Shown: one piece after another, positions 45,745 to 56,290 of the stretch
Position numbering within the stretch: the stretch's first letter is position 1
How the letters are laid out: every line of letters starts with the position of its first letter
DNA from: Cryptomeria japonica
Taxonomy: Eukaryota; Streptophyta; Pinopsida; Cupressales; Cupressaceae
Assembly: GCF_030272615.1 (NCBI RefSeq)
Contig: NC_081408.1
Location: 610,457,673-610,521,672, forward strand
Reading direction: 5' to 3'
Length of the DNA stretch: 64,000 nucleotides
Translations under genes and position numbers: made by a program
Notes under the pieces: model-generated
Told to the model about the DNA's origin: nothing
What the model saw: the letters and a program-made list of their open reading frames with translations, nothing else
The model's database searches: none

Positions 45745-46249
45745 AAAATGAAGTGACACAATTGCCTCCTATCCAGAAGAAGCCCTAAAACAAGCCGTTC
45801 GGAGAAGAGGCCCCCGCTGCTTCACTTGCCCGACACTCCCGAAGTTGACAAGGAGGCACGGCAGAAGAGATTGATAATTCTGTTACAATTGGCCCTTTGT
45901 ATTTCCCTGTCACGTCATCCAGAAGGCCGCCCGCGGACATGGCATCGATTTTTCTCGACCAAAAATGAGAGTGCGGTTCGTTTTTATTATTTTTTTTTTT
46001 CAACGTGCGGTGTCTTTTTCCTTACCGTGCGGTGTCTTTTATTTCCTCCGTTTGGGTTTGGGCGGCTTTATGTTCACGCTGGCCTTCGGTGACTTCCACC
46101 GTCGGTGGCTTCCACCGTCTGTGGCTCCCACCGCACGGTGGTTGTTTTTTTTTTTTTTTTATATATATATATACTTTTTTTTCCAAATTTCCATATATAT
46201 ATATATATATTTTCCATTTTATATATATATATATTTGTTTTCAAATTTT
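45745..46249. repeat. MIF 3' flank with CACGG palindromes and AT microsatellite
   Basis: After the MIF stop about 230 bases may be 3' UTR. CGTGCGGTGTCTTTTT occurs twice (near 46004 and 46026). TACCGTGCGGTGT (46023-46035) is the exact inverse of 45186-45198. Palindromes CCACCGTCGGTGG (near 46097) and CCACCGCACGGTGG (46128-46141) follow, then T-runs and (AT)n tracts at 46160-46235 up to the pol stop. Open frames on + over 45826-46366 show no domain. Confidence 0.7.
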
Positions 46250-49229
46250 CTAATTTTTAGCTGCGGCCGTCTGACTGGAGGTTCTCAGTTCCCTCCGTTC
46301 GTGATAGACCTTCAGTTTGGACCCGTTGACTGCCTCTGGTATCTCTTTCCCATCCAACGTCCATAACTTTATCGCCCCGTTCGTGTTGACCTCACGTATC
46401 CGGAAGGGCCCTAACCATCGGACTTTGAATTTCCCCGGTTTAATTTCGTTTCGTCCATTATATTTCAAGACTAACTGCCCCGGGGTGAACCTCGCCCGCC
46501 GAATGTGTTGGTCGTGCCAATGTTTCCTTCGTTGCTGGGCCACGTCTGTCACCCATTGTGCCATCGTCCGTCTTTCATCCAACTTATTTAGGGCGTATAG
46601 TCTCTCTCGAAGGCTTTCCATGTCGCCTAGCCTGTTGTCAATAGCGATTCTGAGACTTGGCACCATGAATTCCACCGGTACCACAGCCTCTTGGCCGTAC
46701 ATCAATTGGAAAGGTGTCTGCCCGGTGGTTACTTTGTAAGTTGTTCGGTACGCCCAAAGTACCGACGGCAGACGCTCCTCCCAGTCTTCTTTTTCAACCC
46801 CACAGGACTTATAAATTACCGACACCATGATTTTGTTGGTCGCCTCAGCCTGACCGTTTGCCCTGGGATAGTACGGACTTGATAGGGAATGAAAAATTTT
46901 GAACTCGGTTGTCAGTAGTCGAATAATATGATTTACAAAGTGCCCTCCTCTATCACTTGTCAATTGAATAGGTATTCCATACCGGGTGATAATCTGTTCA
47001 TAAATAAATTTCGCCGTACTGACGGCAGAGTTGTCTGCCAAAGCCCTCGCTTCGACCCATTTGGTCAAATATTCTGTCGCCACGACAATGTATCTACATC
47101 GTCGGGCGCGACTCGGTTTCAATGGACCAACGAAGTCTAACCCCCATCTTTCGAACAACTCTTGAGCATGCGACGGGTTAAGTGGCATGAAATCTCTCTT
47201 TAACGGTTGCCCAACACGCTGACATGTATCACAACTTGTCACCCATTCTCTGGCGTCATTATGCAGTGTCGGCCACCAGAAGCCCGCTAGTAGGACCTTC
47301 CTTGCTGTCGTATCCGGTCCCATGTGTCCTCCAGCGGCCCCTTCATGGGCTTCTCTCAATACTCCTGGGATTTCCTCTTCCAAGACGCATCGTCGTAGGA
47401 TCTGGTCAGGTCCCATTTTGTAGAGAAGGCCATTTATAAGTTGGAATGTTTGGCTTCTTAATACAAGTTTCCGTCTTTCGCCTGTTGACATTTCCTTAGG
47501 AAATTTTGACGTTGATAGGTATTCACCCACACTCGTGTACCAGGGAGGAAGGATGGCAATGCGGAAAAGATGGGCGTCTGGAAAATCCTCGCTAACGCCT
47601 TCGGCTGGCTCTCCAGACTTGATCCGTGATAGCTGGTCGGCTATGACATGGCTCCTGCCAGGTCTGACAATGATGTTGAACGTAAATTCTTGTAATAGCA
47701 ACAGCCATCGACTAATCCGCCCTTGGATGATTGGCTTGTTCACCAAATACATCAACGCCTGGTGATCCACATAAAATGTGAATGGTGTCGCCAATAGGTA
47801 ATGTCGGAATTTTTGGACGGAGTATACCATGCCGAGGGCTTCTCTCTCCGTCGTGCTGTAGTTCCTCTCTGCATTTGACAAGAGTCGACTTGCAAAATAC
47901 ACTGGGTGGTCCAGCTCGTGGCTGCCAACCTGTGCCAGGGTGGCCCCTATGGCGAAGTTGGATGCGTCGACATGTACATGGAACTCTTTGTCCCAGTCTG
48001 GGTATGTCAAGATTGGCGCACCCACCAACCGTGACTTTAACTCTTGAAAAGCCTCTTCTTGGGCCGTCCCCCAGACGTATGGCTCCCCCCTTCGTGTCAG
48101 CCTATCAAGTGGGTATGATACTTGGGCAAAGTTCTTAATAAACCGCCTATAATACCCGATGTGTCCAAGAAATGACTTGACGCCGGTGTCATCGTCGGGT
48201 GCCTCCATCTCCACAATGACCCGTACTTTGTCAGGGTCCGTCTTCAGTCTAGCCTTGCAGACGATGTGCCCTAGTAACTTGCCCTGAGGCACCATGAATC
48301 TGCATTTCTTGGGATTTAGGGCGAGGCGGGCTCGTCGACATCTCTCCATGCATTCGCCAAGTGTGGCCAGATGTGCCTCCTCCGTGCTGTAAATGGACCA
48401 ATCATCCAAGAATGCTTTGAAGTTTCCTACGGACATTTTATCGAAGATATGGAGGATTATCCGTTGAAAGGTAGTTGGCGCGTTGCACAACCCGAATGGC
48501 ATCCGGTTGTATGCATAGACGCCATCTTCTACGACAAAGGTGGTCTTCAATTTGTCCTCCTCTGCAATGGAAATTTGATTATATCCGGAGAATCCATCCA
48601 TAAATGAATAAATTTCGTGACCCGCGACTTCCTCGAGGATGGTGTCTGTGAATGGTATGGGAAATGGATCTTTAATTGTGACAGCATTCAAACACCTGAA
48701 GTCTACACAGATTCTTATCTGATCGGCCTCCTTTTTCAAGGATATCACAATGGGTGATACCCATTCACTCGTCTGGACCTTGAAGATAATCCCTGATTCA
48801 AGCATGCGGTCAATTTCGTTATTTACCCTGGCCGCATAATTTTTGTTCATCCTGTATGGCCTCTTCCGTACGGGCACGGCTCCGGGAACCAGAGGGATCC
48901 GATGTACACAAAGTTCTTGTGGTACCCCCTTGAGGTCCTTATACGTCCAAGCGAACACATCTTTGTATTCTGTGAAGATTTTGAACGCCGCCGTCTTTAA
49001 GACCGGATTCCAGTCGTCGCCGACTAGAATGTTTTTCTACTCTGAAGTTTCTCCAAGGTTTGTAACTTGAAGTGCGGATTCTTCGTATCTTATGGGCTTA
49101 CTTTTGTCGAATTGGTGCGCTGGTGCATCATCCATAGGGACATCCCCTTCCTTGTATTGTCCGTATTCTGGGGGAAACTCGTTCATGTCAGGTCCTTCAA
49201 TCCCTAACATATTGCACCCGTACAATAAT
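46250..49229 (-). CDS. Gypsy-G reverse transcriptase, RNase H and integrase
   Basis: The main open stretch is 48958-46250 (902 codons); the same frame reaches back to about 49225, with one TAG at 49037-49039. RT: RICVDFRCLNAVTIKDPFPI, SFMDGFSGYNQI, MPFGLCNAPTTFQ and catalytic FLDDWSIY. RNase H: VHVDASNFAIGATLAQ, TEREALGMVYS, VDHQALMYL. Integrase: HHCC finger (HEGAAGGHM... CDTCQR), D-D-E in GLDFVGPL, TSDRGGHF and GQAEATNKI, then GPFRIREVN. The protein ends soon after (KLKVYHERREL), so no chromodomain. Apart from the TAG and the frame change near 49232 against the protease it looks functional, in line with near-equal LTRs. Confidence 0.9.
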
Positions 49230-50228
49230 TCATAAGTCTTCCATTTGCCAATGGAAGAGCCCTTTCAAAGAATCCGTCTCATCCTCAGAACAGGCTTGAA
49301 TTCCTAAGATGCCTTCGTCATCTGGTTCCCTGCCATCTTTTCCTTCGTCGATATTGTTGTCTCCGTCGGACTCTGACTCTGACGCCAACTCTTCACTGAC
49401 TTGTTGAGTTTTGAGGTCAATGGTATACCTTCTGCCAGCCTTTTCCATGGACAAGGTGTTCTTCTTCCAATTGTGGTTTGCTTTGGCCGCCACCAACCAG
49501 CCTCTGCCGAGGATGGCATCATACCCCTTCTTCTTCAATGGGATGACCACAAAATTCAAGACGAACGGCTGTGTTCCGATCGTCACTGGTTGCGCCATGA
49601 GTGTGCCAAGCGGCTTGATGCCATGTTGGTCTGCTCCCAATAAATTAAAGGTGGACGGCCAGAGAGTAGGTTTACCCAATTTTTTCCATGTTTCCTCTGG
49701 CAAGACATTTACTCCCGACCCGCCGTCGACAATTGTGTCGGTCAGGATGGTGCCCAATATACCCATTTCCACCACTGCTGGGTGTCTACCATTATTGATC
49801 GTCAGGGTTAATGGGTCTGCCGCTGTCTCGCCAAGGTTGTCCTTGCCATGTATTGGTTGGCCTACTGGGGTTATCATTGCGGATTGCAACAATGTCGCTC
49901 GCAAGTGCAGCATACTTTCCAGGAGGTCCTTCATTTTGACGGGTATCTCGACCTGTAACAGTTGGTTTATAATGTTTGTTTCTCCTTCAGAGCGAGAAGT
50001 ACCCGCAAGCCCCTGTGCATCCTTGCTCGTTGACATCTCCTTCTCCAATTCCGCTCGTGCCTCCAATGCCTTTCGTTTTTCCGTGCGGGGATCTGGATAA
50101 GTGGCTGCTTTCGTCTTGGACCTTGTTATGGTGAGTACATCCTCCGTTTCTACATTCAACAGGTTCACGCCAGATTTGGGACAATTGCCATCATCATGGT
50201 CCCCCGGACCGCACCACTTGCAAAGTTT
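49230..50228 (-). CDS. Gypsy-G protease region
   Basis: In frame with gag after its TAA. The first residues after that stop contain a fourth Cys-rich knuckle-like stretch (CKWCGPGDHDDGNCPKSG). Protease active site reads TIVDGGSGVNVLP (DGG where DTG or DSG is usual) and the second conserved block ILGRGWL is present. The region ends at TGA 49230-49232; RT is in another frame, so either a frameshift mutation or a programmed shift lies near 49232. Confidence 0.8.
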   Translation of the reverse strand, partial: KLCKWCGPGDHDDGNCPKSGVNLLNVETEDVLTITRSKTKAATYPDPRTEKRKALEARAELEKEMSTSKDAQGLAGTSRSEGETNIINQLLQVEIPVKMKDLLESMLHLRATLLQSAMITPVGQPIHGKDNLGETAADPLTLTINNGRHPAVVEMGILGTILTDTIVDGGSGVNVLPEETWKKLGKPTLWPSTFNLLGADQHGIKPLGTLMAQPVTIGTQPFVLNFVVIPLKKKGYDAILGRGWLVAAKANHNWKKNTLSMEKAGRRYTIDLKTQQVSEELASESESDGDNNIDEGKDGREPDDEGILGIQACSEDETDSLKGLFHWQMEDL

Positions 50229-51683
50229 TTATGGTGCTTCCTCCACTGTACAGTCTCTGGCGAAATGCCCCCATTGATTGCAAGCTCGGCATTGTATCAT
50301 CGGCCGCCCTTTAGCGTCGTATTGGATTCGGCTTCTATTATTCGTATTGTTATTGTTACCTCTTCCTCGCCTGTTGTTTCGATAGCCGCCAGACGAGGCG
50401 TTGTTGCTCATAGGCTGGGACGTGCCGGCTGACGCAGATGGTTCTGTAAAGAGAACTTGTTGGTTACGGGTCCTCATATTGTACGGACACTCCTTGGTAA
50501 GGTGTCCGGCAATCTGGCAAATATCACAAAATGCTTTTTTCGGACAAGACCCCTTGGTGTGTCCGTCGGTACGGCAGTCCGTGCACCATAACTCCCCTTC
50601 GTCGCCCTTGCTTGTGCTTCCTTTGGTTGCCTTTATCTCTCTCATCATTCGCTCCATATCTTTCTGGAGAGCCCGTACCTTCCGATTAGAGTCGTCATCA
50701 CTGCTATCACTTTTGTCAGAAGAGGAATCATCCTCCGACGAGGATTTATTTTTCTTCTTCTTGGACGTCTTCTGTTCACTCTCTAAATCCATTGCCCTGT
50801 TATAGGCGTCGGAGTATGAAGAGGGAGGTACTATCTTCATTTTTCGTCTAAGGGATTTCTTTAGACCTTCCACGAACCACCGTTTTTTCAGTCCGTCTGC
50901 CGGCTGGTTCTCCATCTTTCCTAGCAGCTCTTTGAGCCGCCGGCTGTAGGTTCGAACAGTCTCGTCCTTTCTCTGTTTCGTGCCGTAGATTTCGGCTACG
51001 ATCTCATTATCGTCTCTTAGGAGACGAAACTCTGCTTGAAATTCCTTCTTCAAGTTTGGCCATGTGCCAATTTTAGCCTTATCCGTATCCGAAAACCAGT
51101 CGATGGCTACGCCCCTCAGGGTTGCAGGAAACTGTGTTACCCACTCGTCCTCATCGGTAACACCATTCGCTCCCCAAATTGTTTCACAAGTGCGACAGTG
51201 GCGGACAGGGTCTTCTTTCCCATCCCCATGGAACTTTGGAAGTTTTTGTTTTTGTGCCATGCCTTGTCTTTTTACTACTGGTGGCTGTTGTCCTACTCCG
51301 GATGGGTCAGATCCTATAAGGGGTGCTTGACTGCCGTGCCCCGGTGTCCCTTCGACACTCCTGGCAGCCCCGGTGTCTTCTCCCTCTCCTGCCTCCTCCC
51401 CACTCCTTGGAGTTTTCCTAGCCTCTGGTGTGTGTGGCAAGTCCCTCAAATCCCTCAACTGAGTTTTGGTACACTCTATCCTACGGCGGGTTTCCGCAAG
51501 TAACTCCTCCCGACTCCGTGGGTGGCCGTTGGCCTCAACGTCCCCTTCGGAGCGTTCCTCCTCTCTTCGCTTATACCTCTGTCGCCTTTCCGCTTGCTGT
51601 TCAAGGATCAAGGCACGTTGGGCTACTGCACGTTCATCTATATATTGTTGCTTATTTTTGTCTTTATTCAGTGTATTGGGCAT
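50229..51683 (-). CDS. Gypsy-G gag
   Basis: 484 codons from ATG 51683 (MPNTLNKDKNKQQY). The N-terminal third is charged and helical (RRQRYKRREEERSEG). The gag core is central (GVAIDWFSDTDKAKI, LKKEFQAEFRLL, YSRRLKELLGKM). A Lys/Ser/Asp-rich linker follows, then three intact CCHC knuckles: CTDCRTDGHTKGSC, CDICQIAGHLTKEC and CRACNQWGHFARDC. Stop TAA at 50229-50231 is in frame with the protease region, so Gag and Gag-Pol could be made by readthrough if this stop is original. Confidence 0.9.
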   Translation of the reverse strand: MPNTLNKDKNKQQYIDERAVAQRALILEQQAERRQRYKRREEERSEGDVEANGHPRSREELLAETRRRIECTKTQLRDLRDLPHTPEARKTPRSGEEAGEGEDTGAARSVEGTPGHGSQAPLIGSDPSGVGQQPPVVKRQGMAQKQKLPKFHGDGKEDPVRHCRTCETIWGANGVTDEDEWVTQFPATLRGVAIDWFSDTDKAKIGTWPNLKKEFQAEFRLLRDDNEIVAEIYGTKQRKDETVRTYSRRLKELLGKMENQPADGLKKRWFVEGLKKSLRRKMKIVPPSSYSDAYNRAMDLESEQKTSKKKKNKSSSEDDSSSDKSDSSDDDSNRKVRALQKDMERMMREIKATKGSTSKGDEGELWCTDCRTDGHTKGSCPKKAFCDICQIAGHLTKECPYNMRTRNQQVLFTEPSASAGTSQPMSNNASSGGYRNNRRGRGNNNNTNNRSRIQYDAKGRPMIQCRACNQWGHFARDCTVEEAP

Positions 51684-51823
51684 TAATTCCCAGACAACTT
51701 TCTATATACTTAATGACATAAAAAGTAGAACACTTTTATTCATTCATAATGTGGAAGACAAGTTTATGCCAACAATATGACATAATTATTACAATAAGTG
51801 TTCTTTATTCCGCCCCGTATGGC

Positions 51824-52189
51824 TCACGGTTCAAATGCCCCTGACCTGGCGCCATCTCGTTCTGCTTCCCGTTCCTCGTACTGTTGCAAAATTTGTTGGC
51901 GTCGCTCTTCCCGGGCAATCTCCTCCAGGCGAGCTTGCTGTGCCAACGATGCTTGTGCTAGCAATCGGGGGAGATGGTTCATCAACCGATTTACCTCCGG
52001 ACTCACTTCCAACGCTGTCCACACGGCACTTGGTGGGACTTCCGCCCCCACCGCCTCTCGTCGAACGTAGGTCTGAATGGCTACTTGGAGTAGAATTGAA
52101 AATTCTCTCGTCGCGGTGTCTTCTCCTACGTAGAGTTCTGTTTGGGCATCATCGACTTCTGGGTTTATTTCACCAACGGGTAGGCCCAT
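51824..52189 (-). CDS. Gypsy-G small ORF upstream of gag
   Basis: 121 codons from ATG 52189 (MGLPVGEINPEVDDAQ), 40 bases after the primer site, ending GARSGAFEP. The frame is open back into the primer site. The C-terminal half is a charged helix (LEEIAREERRQQILQQYEE), likely coiled coil. 140 bases separate it from gag, which also starts with a charged helix. Ogre elements (Tat branch) have an ORF before gag of unknown role; this is the nearest parallel I know. No domain recognised. Confidence 0.6.
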   Translation of the reverse strand: MGLPVGEINPEVDDAQTELYVGEDTATREFSILLQVAIQTYVRREAVGAEVPPSAVWTALEVSPEVNRLMNHLPRLLAQASLAQQARLEEIAREERRQQILQQYEEREAERDGARSGAFEP

Positions 52190-52229
52190 TGGGTCTGTGC
52201 GCCATCCGTGTCTTCCGTTCCGAGTTCGT

Positions 52230-52247
52230 CTAGGCAACGGCGCTAAA
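52230..52247 (-). promoter_or_regulatory. Gypsy-G primer binding site (tRNA-Asp type)
   Basis: On the minus strand the LTR is followed by TTTAGCGCCGTTGCC; GCGCCGTTGCC is the typical Tat/Athila primer site. Confidence 0.8.
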
Positions 52248-52525
52248 TGTTTACCTCACTGGGTAAACAGGAAGAATACAAGAATCTAACAGCAATGCAC
52301 AATGCAACCACAAAAGAAGTACCAGAATAAGTCTGCCATTAATGTCGGAAGATGTTCATATTATAATCTGTCGCCAATATTACATGTCCTCCAACACCCG
52401 GAGGTGGTACAATATATGACAGCCGAAGGGGTGCGACACAACCGTCGCGACTCCAACTACCTACCCGTCGGCTAACTAACTATTGATAATTAACATTACT
52501 AACTATACACTTTTTCCCGATAACA
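52248..52525 (-). repeat. Gypsy-G 5' LTR (278 bp)
   Basis: Mate of 42105-42382; followed by TSD CCCAA at 52526-52530. Confidence 0.95.
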
Positions 52526-52530
52526 CCCAA

Positions 52531-53072
52531 AAGTTGATCATTGGATTGCAGCGAAGCGAGTGCTGCAATATGTGAAAGGCACTTCAGACTATGGCATTTT
52601 GTATGGCAAGTGCAACGATCCAAAGCTGATTGGTTATACCGACTCAGATTGGGCAGGATCAGTGGATGATAGAAAATCCACTTTTGGGTACGTATTCAGT
52701 TTGGGTACTGGTGCCATCACTTGGAGCAGCAAGAAGCAATAGGTCGTGGCTCTTTCCTCGACCGAAGCTAAATATCGGGGAACAGTCAAGGCCGCATGTG
52801 AGGCAGTTTGGCTCCAAACGATGCTTTTTGACATGCAGATGCCGCAAGCAGGTCCTTCTCACTTGTATACTGATAATCAAGGGGTGCTCAAATTGGCAAA
52901 AAATCTAGTCTTCCATGAACGTACCAAGCATGTCGAACTTTATTGTCACTACATCTGCAAGCTGGTAGAAGACGGATTTGTTCAGTTGCACTATGTTCCG
53001 ACAGCGGATCAGACTGCGGATATTCTCACCAAGTCTCTAAGTCCAGATAAATTTGTAAAACTCAGGGGGTAA
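52531..53072 (+). pseudogene. Copia-C RNase H and pol end
   Basis: Continues the Copia-C pol cut at 42104. Reads VLQYVKGTSDYGILY, TDSDWAGSVDDRKS, SSTEAKYRG and YTDNQGV, with TAG at 52740-52742 after SSKKQ, then ADILTKSLSPDKF and stop at 53070-53072. The duplicated CCCAA of Gypsy-G lies just before it. Confidence 0.9.
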
Positions 53073-53108
53073 CTTGGTGTTTTTGATAGATTGACCATTA
53101 AGGGAGGG

Positions 53109-53296
53109 TGTTAGAATAATTCTTATAGTGTTAATGGTCAACTTAGGTTGTTAGATTTCATTAATGTATCTACAGTATTAGGTAGATAGAGGTAGGTAAT
53201 ATCATTAATTTCTATAGTGTTTTGTATTTCTATAAATTGTAATCTTTACCAGTTAATATGAACTAAGATATTTTACCAGTGAATCTGATTTTCACA
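53109..53296 (+). repeat. Copia-C 3' LTR (188 bp)
   Basis: Purine tract AAGGGAGGG precedes TGTTAGAATAATTC; ends TTTTCACA. Confidence 0.95.
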
Positions 53297-54063
53297 AAAA
53301 TAGACTACAAGAAGCCATGATTTTTGATGAAAAAACCGTCAAACCCTAAAACTAAAGTTTAGAAAACATCGTTTTTTCGGAAAAAAACGGTAAAAGCCCT
53401 AAGATAGGAACACATGTGCCCATGATTTTTGAGGATAAAATCAGGCAAAACCTGGAATCCCATGTGAACATCATGAATTGTAGATGACCAAACACGATTT
53501 TGAGGAGAAAAATCGATCAAAACCTGACACGATTTTTGAGGTGAAAAATCAATCAAAACCCAAGACACAAAATACGAGACACGGATGAAAATACAAAACT
53601 TCGTTTTTGAGGAAAAACGGTAAAACCCTTTTACAAAACAATTTTTGAGGCAAAAAATTATTAAAACCCTACCAAATAATCTTTTTAAGGGACAATTCTA
53701 TGCCCACTGATTAATTTTTTAAGGGCAAAAATTAAAAACCCCCAAATAATTTTTTTTGTAGAAAATTATGAAAACCTAGAAATCCGAAACCCTTGTTGTA
53801 GGTTCTTAAAAAAAATGGTGCTAAAAAAAAGAAACAAATAGGATCGCTGCTGCCATTGCCCAAAAGAAATGGGACATAAAACGTGAAAGAACACGACCAC
53901 TTATAACAACTTTTTAATCAATTAAATATATATATCATGTTTTTAAAATTATAATATAGAAGATATTTTTCGACAGCTTAAATTTAATTATTTCCATTTT
54001 TCACCATCCAATCAGCCAATGGAAAAATTGAGAAAAATAGGCTACGGTCTTCATTAATTTTAT
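53297..54063 (-). repeat. Repeated leader-like sequence, no gene
   Basis: CGATTTTTGAGG / AAAAATC / AAAACC words recur about eight times to 53780. The same words stand left of Copia-C (37530-37596), so Copia-C inserted into this stretch. On the minus strand it resembles a Copia leader like 37797-38594. 53860-54063 shows nothing clear. Confidence 0.5.
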
Positions 54064-54542
54064 GTTAGAGCTTGGGCCATGACTCCTAGAGATAATATGT
54101 CCTTGATTATGAAACAAGAATAGTTTGACACAAGATTCCAAAGCTTAAGGCTATAGGTTTTCCATAGTTTATTTATCTATAGACATTTAGTTTTTAAGAT
54201 GTTGAATGATGTGATCAAATTCTTACTCCTGATAAGACAAATCATATAGGAAAACATGTATCCATATTTTCATCTAGTTTTAGATTCTTTTTAAATATTT
54301 TGTTAAAGTAGTTATTATTTAGTAATGGTCAATTACTTTTCAATTGTAGGCTTTAATAAAATTGATTTGACTTTAGGATAGGCTTTAGAATATTCTTTCT
54401 GCTTTATTGGTTTATTCTTGTTAATTCTACATGCATAAAGTGGCTTGTCAATCTTAATTGTAAAACTATCTTAGAAAGATTTTGCTTATTATTTTATCAA
54501 TGGACATCTTGGTAATCTTTATTTGCTCAATTTTTGTAATAT
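54064..54542 (+). repeat. Probable Copia-E 5' LTR
   Basis: Starts TGTTAGAGCTTGGG and ends before a decayed primer site (TAGTAACAGAGCTTAGC at 54543). The end is by position only; no second LTR lies in the window. Confidence 0.4.
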
Positions 54543-54699
54543 AGTAACAGAGCTTAGCTAGAGCTTCAGAATTTGTGAGAGCATGAAGACCTTGGGGTTG
54601 CTGTCATTAGGGACAGATTGAATGATCGCTAATTGCACATTAAAGAGCCAAAAGGTGTTGTACATCAGATTCATATCATATCGCAATAGGTTTTTTTGG

Positions 54700-56290
54700 A
54701 AATTCATGTAAGGGTCATGTATTTTTTAACTAAAATTGCATGACATTTTTTTGTTGAAATTGTAGACTTCAAATAGTGAAAAAAATGAAGGGTTTTAAAA
54801 AATCATGGATATTTAATTCAAACTTTGCCGCCGTTTTTGTGGGATTCTAGGCCATATGGATGGAAGAAATTGTAGAGGTTGTGAGGGTTAGGGGTCTCTA
54901 GTAGAAAAGCTGTAAAATTATATTTTTTTGGTGTGACTAGGGCATGTCACTAGTAGTTGCAGAATTGTATTTTTTTGGCATAGCTAGGGTAGGTCACCAG
55001 CAGTTGTAGACTGCATTTTTTTCTTAAGGCTGCATTTTTGTGTAAGATTTGTAGTCAATGAGTCTACTGAAATTGCAAGTTTGCAAGAGGGAGGTATTTA
55101 AAGGAAAATGGCTTCAATACCCAACATATTTTGAAAGGTAGCCAAAGATTTTTTGGTAAAAATTACAATACATGGAAGCAATGTAAGTTGACTAATTTTT
55201 TCTGGAAAGTCATGCAGGGTCATGTGGGTTCCGTATGGTCAAAGAAAATCATATATTTTTAATTAAAATTGTACAACATTTTTTTGTTGAAATTGTACAT
55301 TTTCAAATTGTGAAAATATCAAGGGTTTTCAAATCCTGTCTTCATTTTGTGGAATTCTAGGCCACATGTTTGGAAGAAATTGTAGAGGTTGCGAGGGTTA
55401 GAGGTTTCTAGTCAAAAAGTTGTAGAATTTTATTTTTTGGTGTGACTAGGGCACATCACTAGTAGTTGCAGAATTGTATTTTTTTTTGGCATAGCTAGGG
55501 TAGGTCACTAGTAGTTGTGGATTGCATTTTTTTGCTAGGGCTGGGTTTTTGTGTAAAATTTGTAGTCAACGAGTCTACTGAAATCTCAAGTTTGCAAATT
55601 GGAGGTATTTAAAGGAAAATGGTATCATTCCAGCATTATGTTGGAAGGTAGCCAAAGGTTCTATGGTAAAAATTACAATACATGGAAGTGATGTATGTTG
55701 ACTAATTTTGAGTATAGATGCCTCGTCAATATTGTCCTTGGTAAATATTCTCATTCAAACACTATGGTTTTAGATTGGGACAAATTTGATGAACATGACA
55801 GAAAAACAATCATGTTGACTATTCACAGTGAATGAGTCTACTAAAATCCCGAGTTTGCAGAAGGGAGGTATTTAAAGAAAATGGGAATCATTACATATGT
55901 TGGAAGGTAGCCAAAGAGTCTACTGAAATCCCAAGTTTGCAAATTGGAGGTATTTAAAGAAAAATGGCATCATTCCAGCATTATGTTGGAAGGTAGCCAA
56001 AGATTCTTTGGTAAATTACAATACGTGGAAGTAATGTATGTTGACTAATTTTGAGTACAATCATCTATATAGTCCTTGGTAAATTTGATGAACATGACAA
56101 AAGAACAATCTTGACTGTTCACAATGAATCAGTCTACTAAAATCCCGAGTTTGCAGAAGGCAAGTTTTTAAAGAAAAATGGAATCATTACATATGTTGGA
56201 AGGTAGCCAAAGATTCTTTGGTAAAATTACTATACATTGAAGCAATGTATGTTAACTATTTTTGAGTACAGATGCCTTGTCAATATTGTC
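54700..56290 (+). repeat. Leader plus gag start of Copia-E repeated about five times
   Basis: The gag-start block (GAGGTATTTAAAGGAAAATGG, then GGTAGCCAAAGATT) is present with its ATG at 55108, 55619, 55881, 55964 and 56178. The first two carry the whole ~500-bp upstream part (GTGTGACTAGGGC, GGTAGGTCAC); the later ones are shorter. Copies are diverged and all contain stops. Confidence 0.8.

Larger units (their letters stand above)
42105..52525 (-). mobile_element. Gypsy-G: Tat/Athila-like LTR retrotransposon carrying a MIF gene
   Basis: The element is 10.4 kb on the minus strand with perfect TSD CCCAA (42100-42104, 52526-52530). The two LTRs are 278 bp each and differ at four positions by my count, so it is the youngest large insertion here. 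The primer site next to the right LTR is the GCGCCGTTGCC type (tRNA-Asp), usual for the Tat/Athila branch. Order on the minus strand: small ORF, gag, protease, RT-RNase H-integrase without a chromodomain, an antisense MIF gene, a long additional ORF, purine tract, LTR. Extra ORFs after pol are known from Tat/Athila elements; a zinc-finger gene there is not one I know. Confidence 0.95.
37597..53296 (+). mobile_element. Copia-C: LTR retrotransposon split by Gypsy-G
   Basis: The short LTRs (37597-37788 and 53109-53296) match closely. Primer site TGGTATCAGAGCTAGGG is at 37789 and purine tract AAGGGAGGG precedes 53109. The flanking AAAAC / AAAAT may be a decayed target duplication. The 5' LTR starts TATTAG where the 3' copy has TGTTAG. 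Gag and pol carry many stops. Gypsy-G (42105-52525) sits inside the RT-RNase H region. Net length without it is about 5.3 kb, normal for Copia. Confidence 0.9.

Noticed and set aside
46160-46235. AT repeats as an origin or matrix attachment site
   Set aside because: Plain (AT)n and T runs occur often in plant repeats; nothing specific supports a function.
42105-52525. Gypsy-G as an Ogre element
   Set aside because: Ogre LTRs are several kb long and these are 278 bp; only the pre-gag ORF is similar in position.
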